This document shows positions 23,899 to 32,876 of a stretch of DNA of 64,000 bases, piece after piece (position 1 is the first letter of the stretch; every line of letters starts with the position of its first letter). The position numbers and the translations under genes are program-made. The notes beneath the pieces are model-generated. The model made no database searches. It saw only the letters and a list, made by a program, of their open reading frames with translations, and had not been told where the DNA came from. The stretch lies in contig CAJTFW010000006.1 of assembly GCA_910575445.1 (NCBI GenBank), positions 1 through 64,000 of the forward strand, read 5' to 3'. This DNA comes from Lachnospiraceae bacterium (GTDB lineage Bacteria > Bacillota > Clostridia > Lachnospirales > Lachnospiraceae).

Positions 23899-25284
23899 AT
23901 GGACAAATTATTGATGGCGGTAGATATCGGGGCTGGCAGCGGAAGGATATTTACCGGGGCATATGATGGAAAGAGACTGACGATTGCTGAAGAATGTAGA
24001 TTTTTTCACAAATCTATAACCGTCAGAGGAGAAAGTTATCTGAATTTTCTGGGAATCTGGGATGCGGTCAAAGATGGTATGATGTCCTGTCTTGCTAAGA
24101 AGCAGGTACCTTCCTCGATAGGTTTTGATTCTTTTGCGCCAGATTTTTGTATGGTGGATGGAGAAGGGACATTTTTTGGAAATATACTGTCCTATCGAAC
24201 AATGCTTGCTACCAATATCTTAGAGGAAATCTATCAGAAAGTCTCTGCTTGGGAGCTTTTTGGGTATGCTGGTGTACAGGGCAATGAGATACTGATGCTT
24301 CCGCAGCTACTTTATCTGCTTAGAGGAAAGCAAGGATGGATACTAGAGCGGTGTCAGGCGTTTCCTCTGGTCAATGCGATAGAGTATCTGTTGACTGGCG
24401 TGTGCAGTATGGATTTTACTACGGCATCTGTCAGTATGCTTTGGGATAATAAGAGCCAGCGCTTTAGTGATAAACTGCTAAAGACCTATTTTGATAAGAC
24501 AGATTTTTTGCCGGAAGTACAGAAGAATCAGAGCATCAAGGGGCATATCAGCCATCTATGTGGGGAAGAAGACTTAAGTGGAATTCCTGTTGTCAATTCT
24601 GGTGTGCATGACACAGCCATGGCTACCTATGCGCTTGATATGATGGCGCATGGGCAGCTCTGTATGAACTGCGGAACCTGGACTTCTCTTAGCATTGTGG
24701 TGGAGCAGCCTGTTATCCATAGAGAGGCTTTCTCTTGTGGCCTTACCAACTATGGTCTTCCCAGTGGTAAATATATGTTTGGAACGGTGATGCTAGGGAT
24801 GTTTTATCTGCAAGAGTGTAAGGCAGAATGGGCTTCTATGGGAAAGGTTTACAGCTATGAAGAACTGACTGAGATGGCGATGTGCTCGCGGGTGTTCTGC
24901 ATGGATTTGGATGATACTATCTTATCTGAAAAGCAATATGCTATGACACACCGAATTGCGTTGTATTTTACCAGAAGACATAGAGAAGCACCAGCGACTA
25001 TTGGAGAGTATGTTCGTTGCATAATCGAAAGTCTTGTGTTAAAATATAGCAAAATTATAAAATTGTTGGAGCGTGCATCAGGACGTCAGATAAGCAAGAT
25101 CTATCTGGGAGGAGGCGGTATAAAATCGGTACTGCTTAGAAAGCGGATGCAAGAAGAACTTGGTAAAGAGATTATCTGTGTAACTTCGGAAGTTACCGTT
25201 GTTGGCAATCTGCTGTCTCAGCTGATTGCGCTAGGTGAGCTTACAGAAGATGATGCAGAGCAGGTTTTGCGTGCTTCTTTATAG
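23899..25284 (+). CDS. FGGY-family carbohydrate kinase
   Basis: A 461-residue two-domain sugar kinase with the N-terminal phosphate loop VDIGAGSGRIFTGAYDG, catalytic-domain motif GVHDTAMATYA, and ADP-binding segment IYLGGGGIKSVLLRKRM. It resembles rhamnulokinase/L-fuculokinase members most in length and N-terminal pattern, but position among tetrose-type enzymes leaves erythritol-kinase-like activity possible. The start follows the YjbQ stop immediately (TAGATG). It would phosphorylate the incoming sugar using ATP. Confidence 0.88.
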   Translation: MDKLLMAVDIGAGSGRIFTGAYDGKRLTIAEECRFFHKSITVRGESYLNFLGIWDAVKDGMMSCLAKKQVPSSIGFDSFAPDFCMVDGEGTFFGNILSYRTMLATNILEEIYQKVSAWELFGYAGVQGNEILMLPQLLYLLRGKQGWILERCQAFPLVNAIEYLLTGVCSMDFTTASVSMLWDNKSQRFSDKLLKTYFDKTDFLPEVQKNQSIKGHISHLCGEEDLSGIPVVNSGVHDTAMATYALDMMAHGQLCMNCGTWTSLSIVVEQPVIHREAFSCGLTNYGLPSGKYMFGTVMLGMFYLQECKAEWASMGKVYSYEELTEMAMCSRVFCMDLDDTILSEKQYAMTHRIALYFTRRHREAPATIGEYVRCIIESLVLKYSKIIKLLERASGRQISKIYLGGGGIKSVLLRKRMQEELGKEIICVTSEVTVVGNLLSQLIALGELTEDDAEQVLRASL

Positions 25285-25325
25285 ACAGACAGAGAATCTT
25301 TGGCAAGGATAAAGGATAAGTAGAT

Positions 25326-26093
25326 ATGGTCAGTAGTACACAGGAAAGACAAGAGAAGATTATTGAATATTTAAATAAAAATGGTTCTATTAGAATCGGA
25401 GATATGATGCAGATGTTTGGGGTCTCAGATGTGACCGTTCGAAAGGACTTAATCTGTCTAGAAGAACAAGGACTGCTTGTGCGCACCCACGGAGGCGCAG
25501 AGCACACCAAACGCACAAGACAAAATTACTCCTATCAAAAGATGCTAAACAGCCATAGAGAGGAAAAAGAGGAGATAGGAGAGGTAGTAGCTGAGTATAT
25601 CAAGGACCGTTCTTCTGTTATTATCAGTCCTGGCACCACCAATGTCTATATTGCCCAAAAATTAGCGAGCAGGAATCACCTTCTGGTGATTACAAACAGT
25701 CACCGGATTATGGATGTTTTTGAAAATAGCTATCATACTAATATTATCTTTTTGGGCGGGATGCTAAATACCGCAGAGCGCAGCACTTATGGAGAGGATA
25801 CGACAGAACAACTGGGGAAATATATGGCAGATGTGGCCATTCTCTCCGTAGATGGCATCAGCGCAAAAGGTGGCATCACCGTCTTTGAAGCCCCGGAAGC
25901 TGGCGTCTATAAAAAGATGATTCAACAGTCCAATAAAGTAATTGTCGCAGCGGACCATACAAAGATAGGCAATACCAGCCTCTCGGCGGTCGGTGCATTA
26001 TCAGATATTGATTTGATTGTCACCAGCAAAAAGGCAGATAAAGACCAGATAAAAGAGATACAGAGCCTTGGCGTAGAGGTGATTCTTATATAA
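25326..26093 (+). CDS. DeoR-family transcriptional regulator (plus strand)
   Basis: A 255-residue DeoR/GlpR protein. The N-terminal helix-turn-helix is GSIRIGDMMQMFGVSDVTVRKDL, followed by a sugar-phosphate sensing domain with ISPGTTNVYIAQKL and the terminal ADHTKIG. It is the last gene of the operon that starts at 21571. A second DeoR gene faces it across a strong bidirectional terminator. It most likely responds to a phosphorylated intermediate of the pathway. Confidence 0.9.
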   Translation: MVSSTQERQEKIIEYLNKNGSIRIGDMMQMFGVSDVTVRKDLICLEEQGLLVRTHGGAEHTKRTRQNYSYQKMLNSHREEKEEIGEVVAEYIKDRSSVIISPGTTNVYIAQKLASRNHLLVITNSHRIMDVFENSYHTNIIFLGGMLNTAERSTYGEDTTEQLGKYMADVAILSVDGISAKGGITVFEAPEAGVYKKMIQQSNKVIVAADHTKIGNTSLSAVGALSDIDLIVTSKKADKDQIKEIQSLGVEVILI

Positions 26094-26103
26094 CAGAGAT
26101 ACA

Positions 26104-26161
26104 AAAATAAGCGGTTGCAACATACAGATCAGGTGATTTGTATGTTGTAACCGCTTATTTT
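26104..26161. terminator. Bidirectional intrinsic terminator between DeoR genes
   Basis: AAAATAAGCGGTTGCAACATAC pairs with GTATGTTGTAACCGCTTATTTT, a stem of more than 20 bp with A/T tails on both sides, between convergent genes. Confidence 0.9.
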
Positions 26162-26162
26162 G

Positions 26163-26939
26163 TTACGTACATATAACATTGATATTTAACGCGCGAATCT
26201 GTTCAATCATCTCCTCGTTACGTTTGTTGTAATTGGTGACAATGGTATCAAAATCGGTCAGATTGGCAATCTTGGCAAAGGTAACCCGGCCAAACTTTGA
26301 ATCATCCACTACCAGTATCTTTTCTTTGGCGCGCTGCATCATCTTTCTCATAATGGCGTCTTCGACATGATTGTAGGTCGTTGCGCCCATCTTTAAATCG
26401 ATACCATCCATTCCAAGAAATAATTTATCAGCGGTGTATTTATCGAGCTGTTCTAGTACATCGTCTCCCACTGTAATCTGCATCTCTGTATGAACTTTTC
26501 CGCCCAGGAAAAAAGTAGTAATCGAAGGTGACAAAAGCAAAGAGTTCATAATCGAAACAGAATTAGTTACAATCGTAAGATTTTGAATGGCTTTTAAGGC
26601 TTCGCATACATAAGAACACGTGGAACCAACACTAAGAAAGATAAAATCTCCTTCTTTTACCAGTGCAGCTGCCGCTTCTGCAATCTGTTTTTTCTCTGCC
26701 TGCTTGTGGTGAAGGCGAATCTCAGAGCTGGTATTTTCACATTTTCTGGCACCTCCATGAATCTTTACCAGAAGACCTTCTGCTTCTAGATATTCCAAAT
26801 CTTTACGAATCGTAACTTCTGATACATGTAAATCATTGCTAAGAGTAGATACTTTTATACTATTTGTCAGGTCTAAAGCTTCTAGGATGGCATTTCTTCG
26901 CAGTGTGGAACGTTTTTCTTCGGATTGTTTCGTTTGCAA
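26163..26939 (-). CDS. DeoR-family transcriptional regulator (minus strand)
   Basis: A 258-residue DeoR/GlpR protein: SIKVSTLSNDLHVSEVTIRKDLEYLEAEGLLVKIHGGAR, then a sensor domain with SVGSTCSYVCEAL and a terminal VDDSKFG. A TTG start at 26939 is preferred because GGAGG sits eight bases upstream of it; an upstream TTG at 26954 would use that Shine-Dalgarno as coding sequence. It is divergent from the transporter operon, whose promoter region holds a TTCGTAA-N4-TTACGAA palindrome. Confidence 0.88.
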   Translation of the reverse strand: MQTKQSEEKRSTLRRNAILEALDLTNSIKVSTLSNDLHVSEVTIRKDLEYLEAEGLLVKIHGGARKCENTSSEIRLHHKQAEKKQIAEAAAALVKEGDFIFLSVGSTCSYVCEALKAIQNLTIVTNSVSIMNSLLLSPSITTFFLGGKVHTEMQITVGDDVLEQLDKYTADKLFLGMDGIDLKMGATTYNHVEDAIMRKMMQRAKEKILVVDDSKFGRVTFAKIANLTDFDTIVTNYNKRNEEMIEQIRALNINVICT

Positions 26940-27099
26940 TGTGATTTCCTCCAATTATCATGCTTTCTAGTGGAGCAAGTTATATATTTTCTGTATGAAA
27001 TTAATATACTTGTTTCCGAAAGAAAAGTCAATGCGTTTTTCGGGTTTCAAAAGAAAAAACTTTTGAAAATAACTATAAAATCCTAAAAATGAAAGTTAT

Positions 27100-27152
27100 T
27101 TCGTAAAAAATTACGAATATATATTGACAACGAAAGTAAAAAATGATAATAT
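27100..27152 (+). promoter_or_regulatory. Transporter operon promoter with adjacent operator
   Basis: TTCGTAA-N4-TTACGAA (27100-27117) is immediately followed by TTGACA (27124-27129), a 17-bp spacer and TAATAT (27147-27152). CGAAAG occurs several times nearby (for example 27131 and 27162), a typical direct-repeat element for DeoR proteins. Confidence 0.65.
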
Positions 27153-27181
27153 TGCTTCAAACGAAAGGGGAAGGGTTGGAA

Positions 27182-27913
27182 GTGAAACAAAAAATGAAAC
27201 GAAACTTAAAGATTTCACCGCCATTTTTTGAAATTGGGCCTAAAAATTATTTATTTGGACAGGATATTTATAACTTGGCGAGAGTGGCAGATGAAGCGGC
27301 AAGACGCTATAGAGTCAATGTGATTTTTACAGCGCCTTATGTCAATATTGTAGAGATTGTAAAAGATACCAAAGCATTGTATGTATTTGCTCCCCATATG
27401 GACGCGGCACCTGTAGGGAGAGGACTAGCCAATATTTTGCCAGAATCCATCAAAGAAGCAGGAGCTAGGGGCGTGATGCTAAACCATGTGGAGAAGCCTC
27501 TTGGACTTACAGAACTGTCTCAGTCGATAGCAAGGGCAAAGCAACTGAATCTGATGAGCATTGTGTGTGCTTCTAGTATTGTAGAGACCAAATCGGTTGC
27601 TATGATGGCGCCAGATATGATGGTGTCAGAGCCCACGGAATTAATCGGAAGCGGGCAGGCAGCAGATATGGGTTATGTGGAGGCAGTAATGAAAGCGGCG
27701 TTGTCTGTCAATCCTCATATAGGGGTATTGGTAGCTGGAGGTGTCAGTACAGGAGAGGATGTCTATAAGATTATCTATGCCGGTGCAGATGCCACTGGTT
27801 CATCGAGTGGGATTGTGATGGCACCAGACCCAGAGAAGAAGATATATGAGATGCTTCAGGCAGTGAGACAGGCATGGGATGACCGATGTCTAACGAATAA
27901 ACGTTCGATATAG
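27182..27913 (+). CDS. Triose-phosphate isomerase-like protein (tetrulose-P isomerase type)
   Basis: A 243-residue TIM-barrel related to archaeal-type triosephosphate isomerase: LNHVEKPLG carries the catalytic His region, MMVSEPTELIGSG the catalytic Glu and loop 6 equivalent, and VLVAGGVSTGEDVYKIIYAGADATGSSSG the phosphate-binding end. It is short and lacks some standard TpiA signatures, as in EryH/LerI-type tetrulose phosphate isomerases. A GTG start at 27182 is preferred because AGGG lies six bases upstream; ATG 27194 is possible. It is first of the transporter operon. Confidence 0.78.
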   Translation: MKQKMKRNLKISPPFFEIGPKNYLFGQDIYNLARVADEAARRYRVNVIFTAPYVNIVEIVKDTKALYVFAPHMDAAPVGRGLANILPESIKEAGARGVMLNHVEKPLGLTELSQSIARAKQLNLMSIVCASSIVETKSVAMMAPDMMVSEPTELIGSGQAADMGYVEAVMKAALSVNPHIGVLVAGGVSTGEDVYKIIYAGADATGSSSGIVMAPDPEKKIYEMLQAVRQAWDDRCLTNKRSI

Positions 27914-27928
27914 GAGAAGGAGTGCAAA

Positions 27929-28891
27929 ATGGGTAACGGAGCATTGGATAAGAAATATATTTTAAAGAAGGTAAGAGAATACAGTATGGTACTGATTCTG
28001 GTTGTCTTTTTGGCCGTTATGCAGATATTACAACCCAAATTTTTAAGCCCGGCAAATATCTGTAGTATTTTATATTCGGTATCTGGTTCTGGAATTGTAG
28101 CCATTGGCGCCATGTTTGTGCTAATTACCGGAGGGATGGATTTTACTGCTGGTTATGGAGTGGCTTTGTGTGGGGTAGTTGGCGGCTTTCTGTACAGCAA
28201 GTCAGGCAGTGCGATTGTGATGATTGTGGGATGTATGATAACAGGGATGTTGATTGGCCTTACCAATGGCCTGATAGTCACCAAGATGCATATAAAATCT
28301 TTTATTGCCACCTTGGCGATGATGTTTACGATACAAGGGCTTATCTATATTATCTGTGAAGGAAATATTGTATTTTTAGACGACCCACTTTCAAAGTGGC
28401 TTGGGAAAGGGACTATCGGGGGTGTGATTCCCATGCAGGCATTGATTTTGGTGGGAATGACTGCTCTGGCACATCTTTTACTGACCAGAACCCGGATGGG
28501 AACCTATACGTATGCGATTGGAGGCAATGAAGAAGCCGGAAGATATGCAGGTGTGGATATTGACAAATACAAAATCCTAGTCTTTTCTTTTGCCGGAATC
28601 TGTACAGGAGTTGCTTCTTGTATGATGGTAACACAAGTGTCGATGATATCGCCAACGATTGGAAGTACCACACTTATGGATGCAATTGCAGCAGCTGTGA
28701 TTGGAGGAACAAGCACACTTGGAGGAAAAGGAAGTGCATTTGGAACATTGATAGGTGCTTTGATTATCGGCGTTATCAGCAATGCGTTGATTCTTCTGTA
28801 TGTGCCCACCAATGCACAATATCTGGTAAAGGGTATGATTATTATATCAGCACTGTATCTTAACCAGCTGATGAATGTCGGAGAAAAATAA
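27929..28891 (+). CDS. Sugar ABC transporter permease (RbsC-like)
   Basis: A 320-residue membrane protein with about eight to ten hydrophobic segments and the RbsC/AraH family signature: ITGGMDFTAGYGVALCGVVGG near the start and AAAVIGGTSTLGGKGSAFGTLIGAL for the cytoplasmic loop that contacts the ATPase. AAGGAG precedes the start. It is paired with a second permease, which is fused to the ATPase downstream, so the channel may be a heterodimer. Confidence 0.92.
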   Translation: MGNGALDKKYILKKVREYSMVLILVVFLAVMQILQPKFLSPANICSILYSVSGSGIVAIGAMFVLITGGMDFTAGYGVALCGVVGGFLYSKSGSAIVMIVGCMITGMLIGLTNGLIVTKMHIKSFIATLAMMFTIQGLIYIICEGNIVFLDDPLSKWLGKGTIGGVIPMQALILVGMTALAHLLLTRTRMGTYTYAIGGNEEAGRYAGVDIDKYKILVFSFAGICTGVASCMMVTQVSMISPTIGSTTLMDAIAAAVIGGTSTLGGKGSAFGTLIGALIIGVISNALILLYVPTNAQYLVKGMIIISALYLNQLMNVGEK

Positions 28892-28946
28892 AGATGCAAT
28901 CCTTGCATTTTTATAATAGAAAAGGATAAAAAAGGAGGTTACTACG

Positions 28947-30053
28947 ATGAAAAAGAAACTGGTTGCTATGATGATGGTTACAACATTATCAGTGTCTGTG
29001 TTGGCCGGATGTGGCAGTAAGACGAACGAGCCAAGTGAAGGGGGCACTACGACAACAAAGGAAAGCACAGGTGGGGAAGAGACAACGGCGGATGCGACCG
29101 AACAGCCAGCTAAGACTGCGGATGACACGGTAAAGATTGGGTGCGTTATGATGAATTTAAGCAATGTCTTCTATGTAAATGCGATGGAAGCTGGTGACGC
29201 GGCAGCAGAGGACTGGAACGCAGAGTGTATCTGGAAGGGGGCAGACAGCAAATTAGAAGAACAGGTGGCACTGATTGAGAACTTTATCCAACAGGGCGTG
29301 GATGCTATCTTTGTGGACCCTATGGACGCAGAAGGTATCATCCCTGTGCTTGAGAAGGCGCATGAGGCGGGGATTACCTGTGTATCTTTTGGAAACTTTG
29401 TAGATGCAGATTTTTGTTATTGTATTGTGTATGACGATTACAACAATATGTACAAGATGGGAGAAATCTGTGGAAAGTATATCGGGGAAGAAGGCACCGT
29501 AGCGAACTTTATCGGCTCTCCGGGAAATTATGTCTCTGACAACCGGGAAGCAGGATTTAAAGATGGTATCACTGAGAATTATGCAAATATCAATCTTCTG
29601 CCTTCTCAGCCGGCAAACTGGGATGCAGCCCTTGGCAACAGCCAGTTGACAGCCCTTCTGGCAGCCAATGAGTTAGATGCGCTGTTCTGTATGAATGACA
29701 ATGTAACTTATGGTTTGATTGAGGCTATCGAAGCGTCTGGTCAGGATACGGTGGTATTTAGTAACGACGGAGATATCGAGGCATGTGAGCTTGTAAAAGA
29801 AGGAACCATCAAAGCAGATTGTCTAACAGGAGCAAAACGTGCAGGCTATTATGGAATCAAGACCATTACGCAGATTGTACGTGGCGAGATTGACAGTCAG
29901 AAAAATTATCTACCTTCTCATTTTGTAATGAACGAGGATATGAAGAAATTCTGTGAGGACAATGGTCTGTCAGATGGAATGTCGATTATGACACCTGACG
30001 AAGCTATCTACTGCTATGATAACTATAGAGAAGAATTTGGTCCACAGAGTTAA
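28947..30053 (+). CDS. Sugar-binding lipoprotein of ABC transporter
   Basis: A 368-residue lipoprotein: signal peptide ending LAGC (Cys about residue 22), a Thr/Glu-rich linker to ~55, then a periplasmic-binding-protein type 1 fold (RbsB/XylF-like) with VDAIFVDPMDAEGIIPVLEKA and FCMNDNVTYGLIEAI. It captures the sugar outside the cell for the two permease domains. GGAGG is eight bases before the ATG. Confidence 0.92.
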   Translation: MKKKLVAMMMVTTLSVSVLAGCGSKTNEPSEGGTTTTKESTGGEETTADATEQPAKTADDTVKIGCVMMNLSNVFYVNAMEAGDAAAEDWNAECIWKGADSKLEEQVALIENFIQQGVDAIFVDPMDAEGIIPVLEKAHEAGITCVSFGNFVDADFCYCIVYDDYNNMYKMGEICGKYIGEEGTVANFIGSPGNYVSDNREAGFKDGITENYANINLLPSQPANWDAALGNSQLTALLAANELDALFCMNDNVTYGLIEAIEASGQDTVVFSNDGDIEACELVKEGTIKADCLTGAKRAGYYGIKTITQIVRGEIDSQKNYLPSHFVMNEDMKKFCEDNGLSDGMSIMTPDEAIYCYDNYREEFGPQS

Positions 30054-30082
30054 GACAAAAAAGATAGAGAGGGAAAGATACC

Positions 30083-32659
30083 ATGCTGCAGAAAAGCAAA
30101 CAAGAGACAGGTAGATTAAAAACAGGAGAACGGACCGTCAGATATCTTGTGCTTCTAGCGATTTTGGCAGTGGTCTGTGTAATGCTCTCTATAGTGACAG
30201 ATACCTTTTTAAGCTTGTCCACCATCACCAATATCATTGGTCAGATATCCGTACAGAGTATTGTGGCAGTTGGAATGACAATGGTTATAATAACAGGTGG
30301 AATCGACTTGTCAGTTGGTACCAGCCTGATGCTGTGCGGGGTTATCTCGGCAACGGTGATGACAGCGACAGGAAGTGTGTTTTTAGGGATGGCTGCTTGT
30401 ATTATCACTGCGATGGTCGTAGGCTTTTTCAATGGTTTTATGGTGGGGTATTCTAAGATTGTGCCGTTTATGGCGACTCTGGCGATGCAATCCGTATGTA
30501 AAGGGCTAGGCTGGACGATAAGCGGCGCTAATCGCATTATGGTAAGAGAATACAAAGCATTTACCTGGCTTGGGCAGGAAAGCATAAAGCTTGGAAAACA
30601 TTTCTCCCTTCCCGTTGCATTTTTTGCCATTGTGGCTGTATACCTCTTTGCGATATTTATGATGAACAAGACGGTATTTGGAACAAAAATCTATGCCATC
30701 GGCGGCAATGCAGCAGCGGCTCGTGCTTCTGGTATTGATGTAAAGAAAAATCTTTTGCTGACTTATATCAGTGCTGGCATCTGTGTGGGGATTGCTTCGA
30801 TTATCTCGGTGGGACGAACGGTATCTTCCCAACCGCAAGCTGGCACAGGGATGGAGTTCGATGCGATTACTGCAGTGGTGATTGGCGGAACTGCTCTAGA
30901 AGGTGGTATGGGTGGACTTTTTGGTACGCTTCTAGGAGCTGTCCTTGTGGGTGTTATTTCTTTTGGACTAGGGCAGTTAAGCATCTCTCCCTATGTGCAG
31001 TATGTAGTAAAAGGTATGATTATCTTAGCAGCAATTGCAGCAGATGCAGATGGATATATTATGTGTACACTGCGGGATAAAATAGCAAGAAAAAAAGATA
31101 CTTCTGTAAAGGCAGAAGAACAGATAAGTCATGGAAAGAGCGCCGCAGAGTTTGACCGCACAGGAAACCATAGAAAACTTCGCATGGAGGGAATTCAAAA
31201 ATCTTTTTCCGGCGTGCAGGTTTTAAAAGATGTAAATTTTGCTTTTGAGAGAGGCAAAGTACATGCACTCTGTGGAGAAAATGGTGCTGGCAAGTCCACG
31301 CTTATGAAAATATTGGCAGGCTCTTATGGGAAAGACCAGGGAAGTATCTATATTGACGATGTACCTTACGAGATTCATAACGTTCGGGATGCACAAAAGA
31401 TTGGTATTTCCGTTATCTATCAGGAACTGTCATTGATTCCTGAGCTTACAGTGGCACAGAATATCTTTCTTGGAAAAGAGATGCTTACAAGTAATAAGCT
31501 TCTTACGGACCGTAAAAAGATGAACGCACTTGCAGAAGAATATTTGCAAAAGCTTGGACTTACGATTGATGTGACAAGCAAAGCAGGCACACTGACCGTA
31601 GGACAACAGCAGATGGTGGAGATAGCCAAAGCATATGCCTCTGAATCTTGGGTGATTGTAATGGATGAACCAACCTCTGCTATCACGGAGAAAGACAAGG
31701 AGAGTCTGTTTCGCATTATCGAGGAATTAAAGCAACAAAATGTGGCGATTATCTATATCTCTCACAGGATGCCAGAAATCTTTCAGATTGCAGACGAGCT
31801 GACGGTACTGCGTGATGGTGCGCATGTGGTGACAACAAGTATGGATGGCGTAAAAGAGAGCGATATTGTCAAATGGATGGTGGGACGTGAGCTTAGTGAT
31901 GTATTTAAGCACAGTGAAAGAACTTGCGGCGAGGTAGTTCTAGAGGTGAAACATCTTACGAAAAAAGGTGTATTTCAGGATATTAGTTTTCAGGTGCGCG
32001 CAGGCGAGGTCTTAGGTGTCAGTGGTTTAATCGGCGCCGGGCGAACAGAAGTGATGCGCTGTGTCTTTGGATTGGATTCGTATGATGCTGGAGAGGTATA
32101 TTTTCTTGGAAAGCTGGTTCACTTTAGGCGACCCAAAGAGGCGATTCAAGCCGGGATTGGTTTTGTTCCAGAAGATAGAAGAAGAGAGAGCATTATCCCC
32201 CGTATGAGTGTGTTAAGCAATATGTCTTTAGCCTCTTTGCCTTGGATACATCGTCTGGGTGTAATTGATAGGGAGCAGGTAAGGACTATATTTTCACAGT
32301 ATATTGAGCGATTTGCCATCAAAATGTCTTCCTCTGCACAGCATATCACTTACTTAAGCGGTGGTAATCAGCAAAAAGCGATTCTTGGAAAATGGCTGGC
32401 GCGAAATCCTAAGCTTTTAATACTTGATGAACCAACCAGAGGTATCGATGTGGGAGCTAAGGCAGATATCTATCAACTGATTGATGAACTGGCAAAAGAT
32501 GGGCGGGCGGTGATTATGATATCGTCAGAGATGCCAGAGATTTTAGGAATCAGTGATTCGATTATGGTTCTGTATGAAGGAAGACAAACAGGACTGCTTC
32601 AGAATGAGCGGACGGTTACACAAGAGCAGATTATGACATATGCAACTGGAAGCATATAA
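30083..32659 (+). CDS. Fused sugar ABC permease-ATPase (RbsC-RbsA)
   Basis: An 858-residue fusion. Residues 1-~330 are a complete RbsC-type permease (TGGIDLSVGTSLMLCGV, AVVIGGTALEGGMGGLFGTLL). After a ~30-residue charged linker, residues ~365-858 form a double ABC ATPase: Walker A GENGAGKST near 400, Walker B VIVMDEPTSA near 530, the second half with the usual degenerate loop SGLIGAGRTE near 645, and signature LSGGNQQKAI near 760. Normally RbsA and RbsC are separate genes. No stop codon or frame change interrupts the join. Confidence 0.93.
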   Translation: MLQKSKQETGRLKTGERTVRYLVLLAILAVVCVMLSIVTDTFLSLSTITNIIGQISVQSIVAVGMTMVIITGGIDLSVGTSLMLCGVISATVMTATGSVFLGMAACIITAMVVGFFNGFMVGYSKIVPFMATLAMQSVCKGLGWTISGANRIMVREYKAFTWLGQESIKLGKHFSLPVAFFAIVAVYLFAIFMMNKTVFGTKIYAIGGNAAAARASGIDVKKNLLLTYISAGICVGIASIISVGRTVSSQPQAGTGMEFDAITAVVIGGTALEGGMGGLFGTLLGAVLVGVISFGLGQLSISPYVQYVVKGMIILAAIAADADGYIMCTLRDKIARKKDTSVKAEEQISHGKSAAEFDRTGNHRKLRMEGIQKSFSGVQVLKDVNFAFERGKVHALCGENGAGKSTLMKILAGSYGKDQGSIYIDDVPYEIHNVRDAQKIGISVIYQELSLIPELTVAQNIFLGKEMLTSNKLLTDRKKMNALAEEYLQKLGLTIDVTSKAGTLTVGQQQMVEIAKAYASESWVIVMDEPTSAITEKDKESLFRIIEELKQQNVAIIYISHRMPEIFQIADELTVLRDGAHVVTTSMDGVKESDIVKWMVGRELSDVFKHSERTCGEVVLEVKHLTKKGVFQDISFQVRAGEVLGVSGLIGAGRTEVMRCVFGLDSYDAGEVYFLGKLVHFRRPKEAIQAGIGFVPEDRRRESIIPRMSVLSNMSLASLPWIHRLGVIDREQVRTIFSQYIERFAIKMSSSAQHITYLSGGNQQKAILGKWLARNPKLLILDEPTRGIDVGAKADIYQLIDELAKDGRAVIMISSEMPEILGISDSIMVLYEGRQTGLLQNERTVTQEQIMTYATGSI

Positions 32660-32863
32660 CAAAACAGCATATATTAAAAATTCCCGGAAGGATTTCTGAA
32701 TACGAAGTAGGCAGAAATTCTTCCAGACAAAGGGGGATTTTTGAACTATGCGGAACTCAAACAAAACAGCATAGATCAGAAATCCCCGGAAGGATTTCTG
32801 AATACGAAGTAGGCAGAAATTCTTCCAGACAAAGGGGGATTTTTGAACTATGCGGAACTTAAA
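32660..32863 (+). repeat. Tandem 102-bp hairpin repeat (two units)
   Basis: Two consecutive units start CAAAACAGCAT at 32660 and 32762 (period 102 bp) and are almost identical. Each contains GGAAGGATTTCTG and CAGAAATTCTTCC as complementary arms around ~14 bases, extended in unit 2 by AAATCCCC/GGGGATTT. They fill the gap between the ABC fusion and the dehydrogenase. They could be an mRNA stabilising or processing structure, or a duplicated intergenic repeat. Confidence 0.85.
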
Positions 32864-32876
32864 TAGGAGATAAAGA

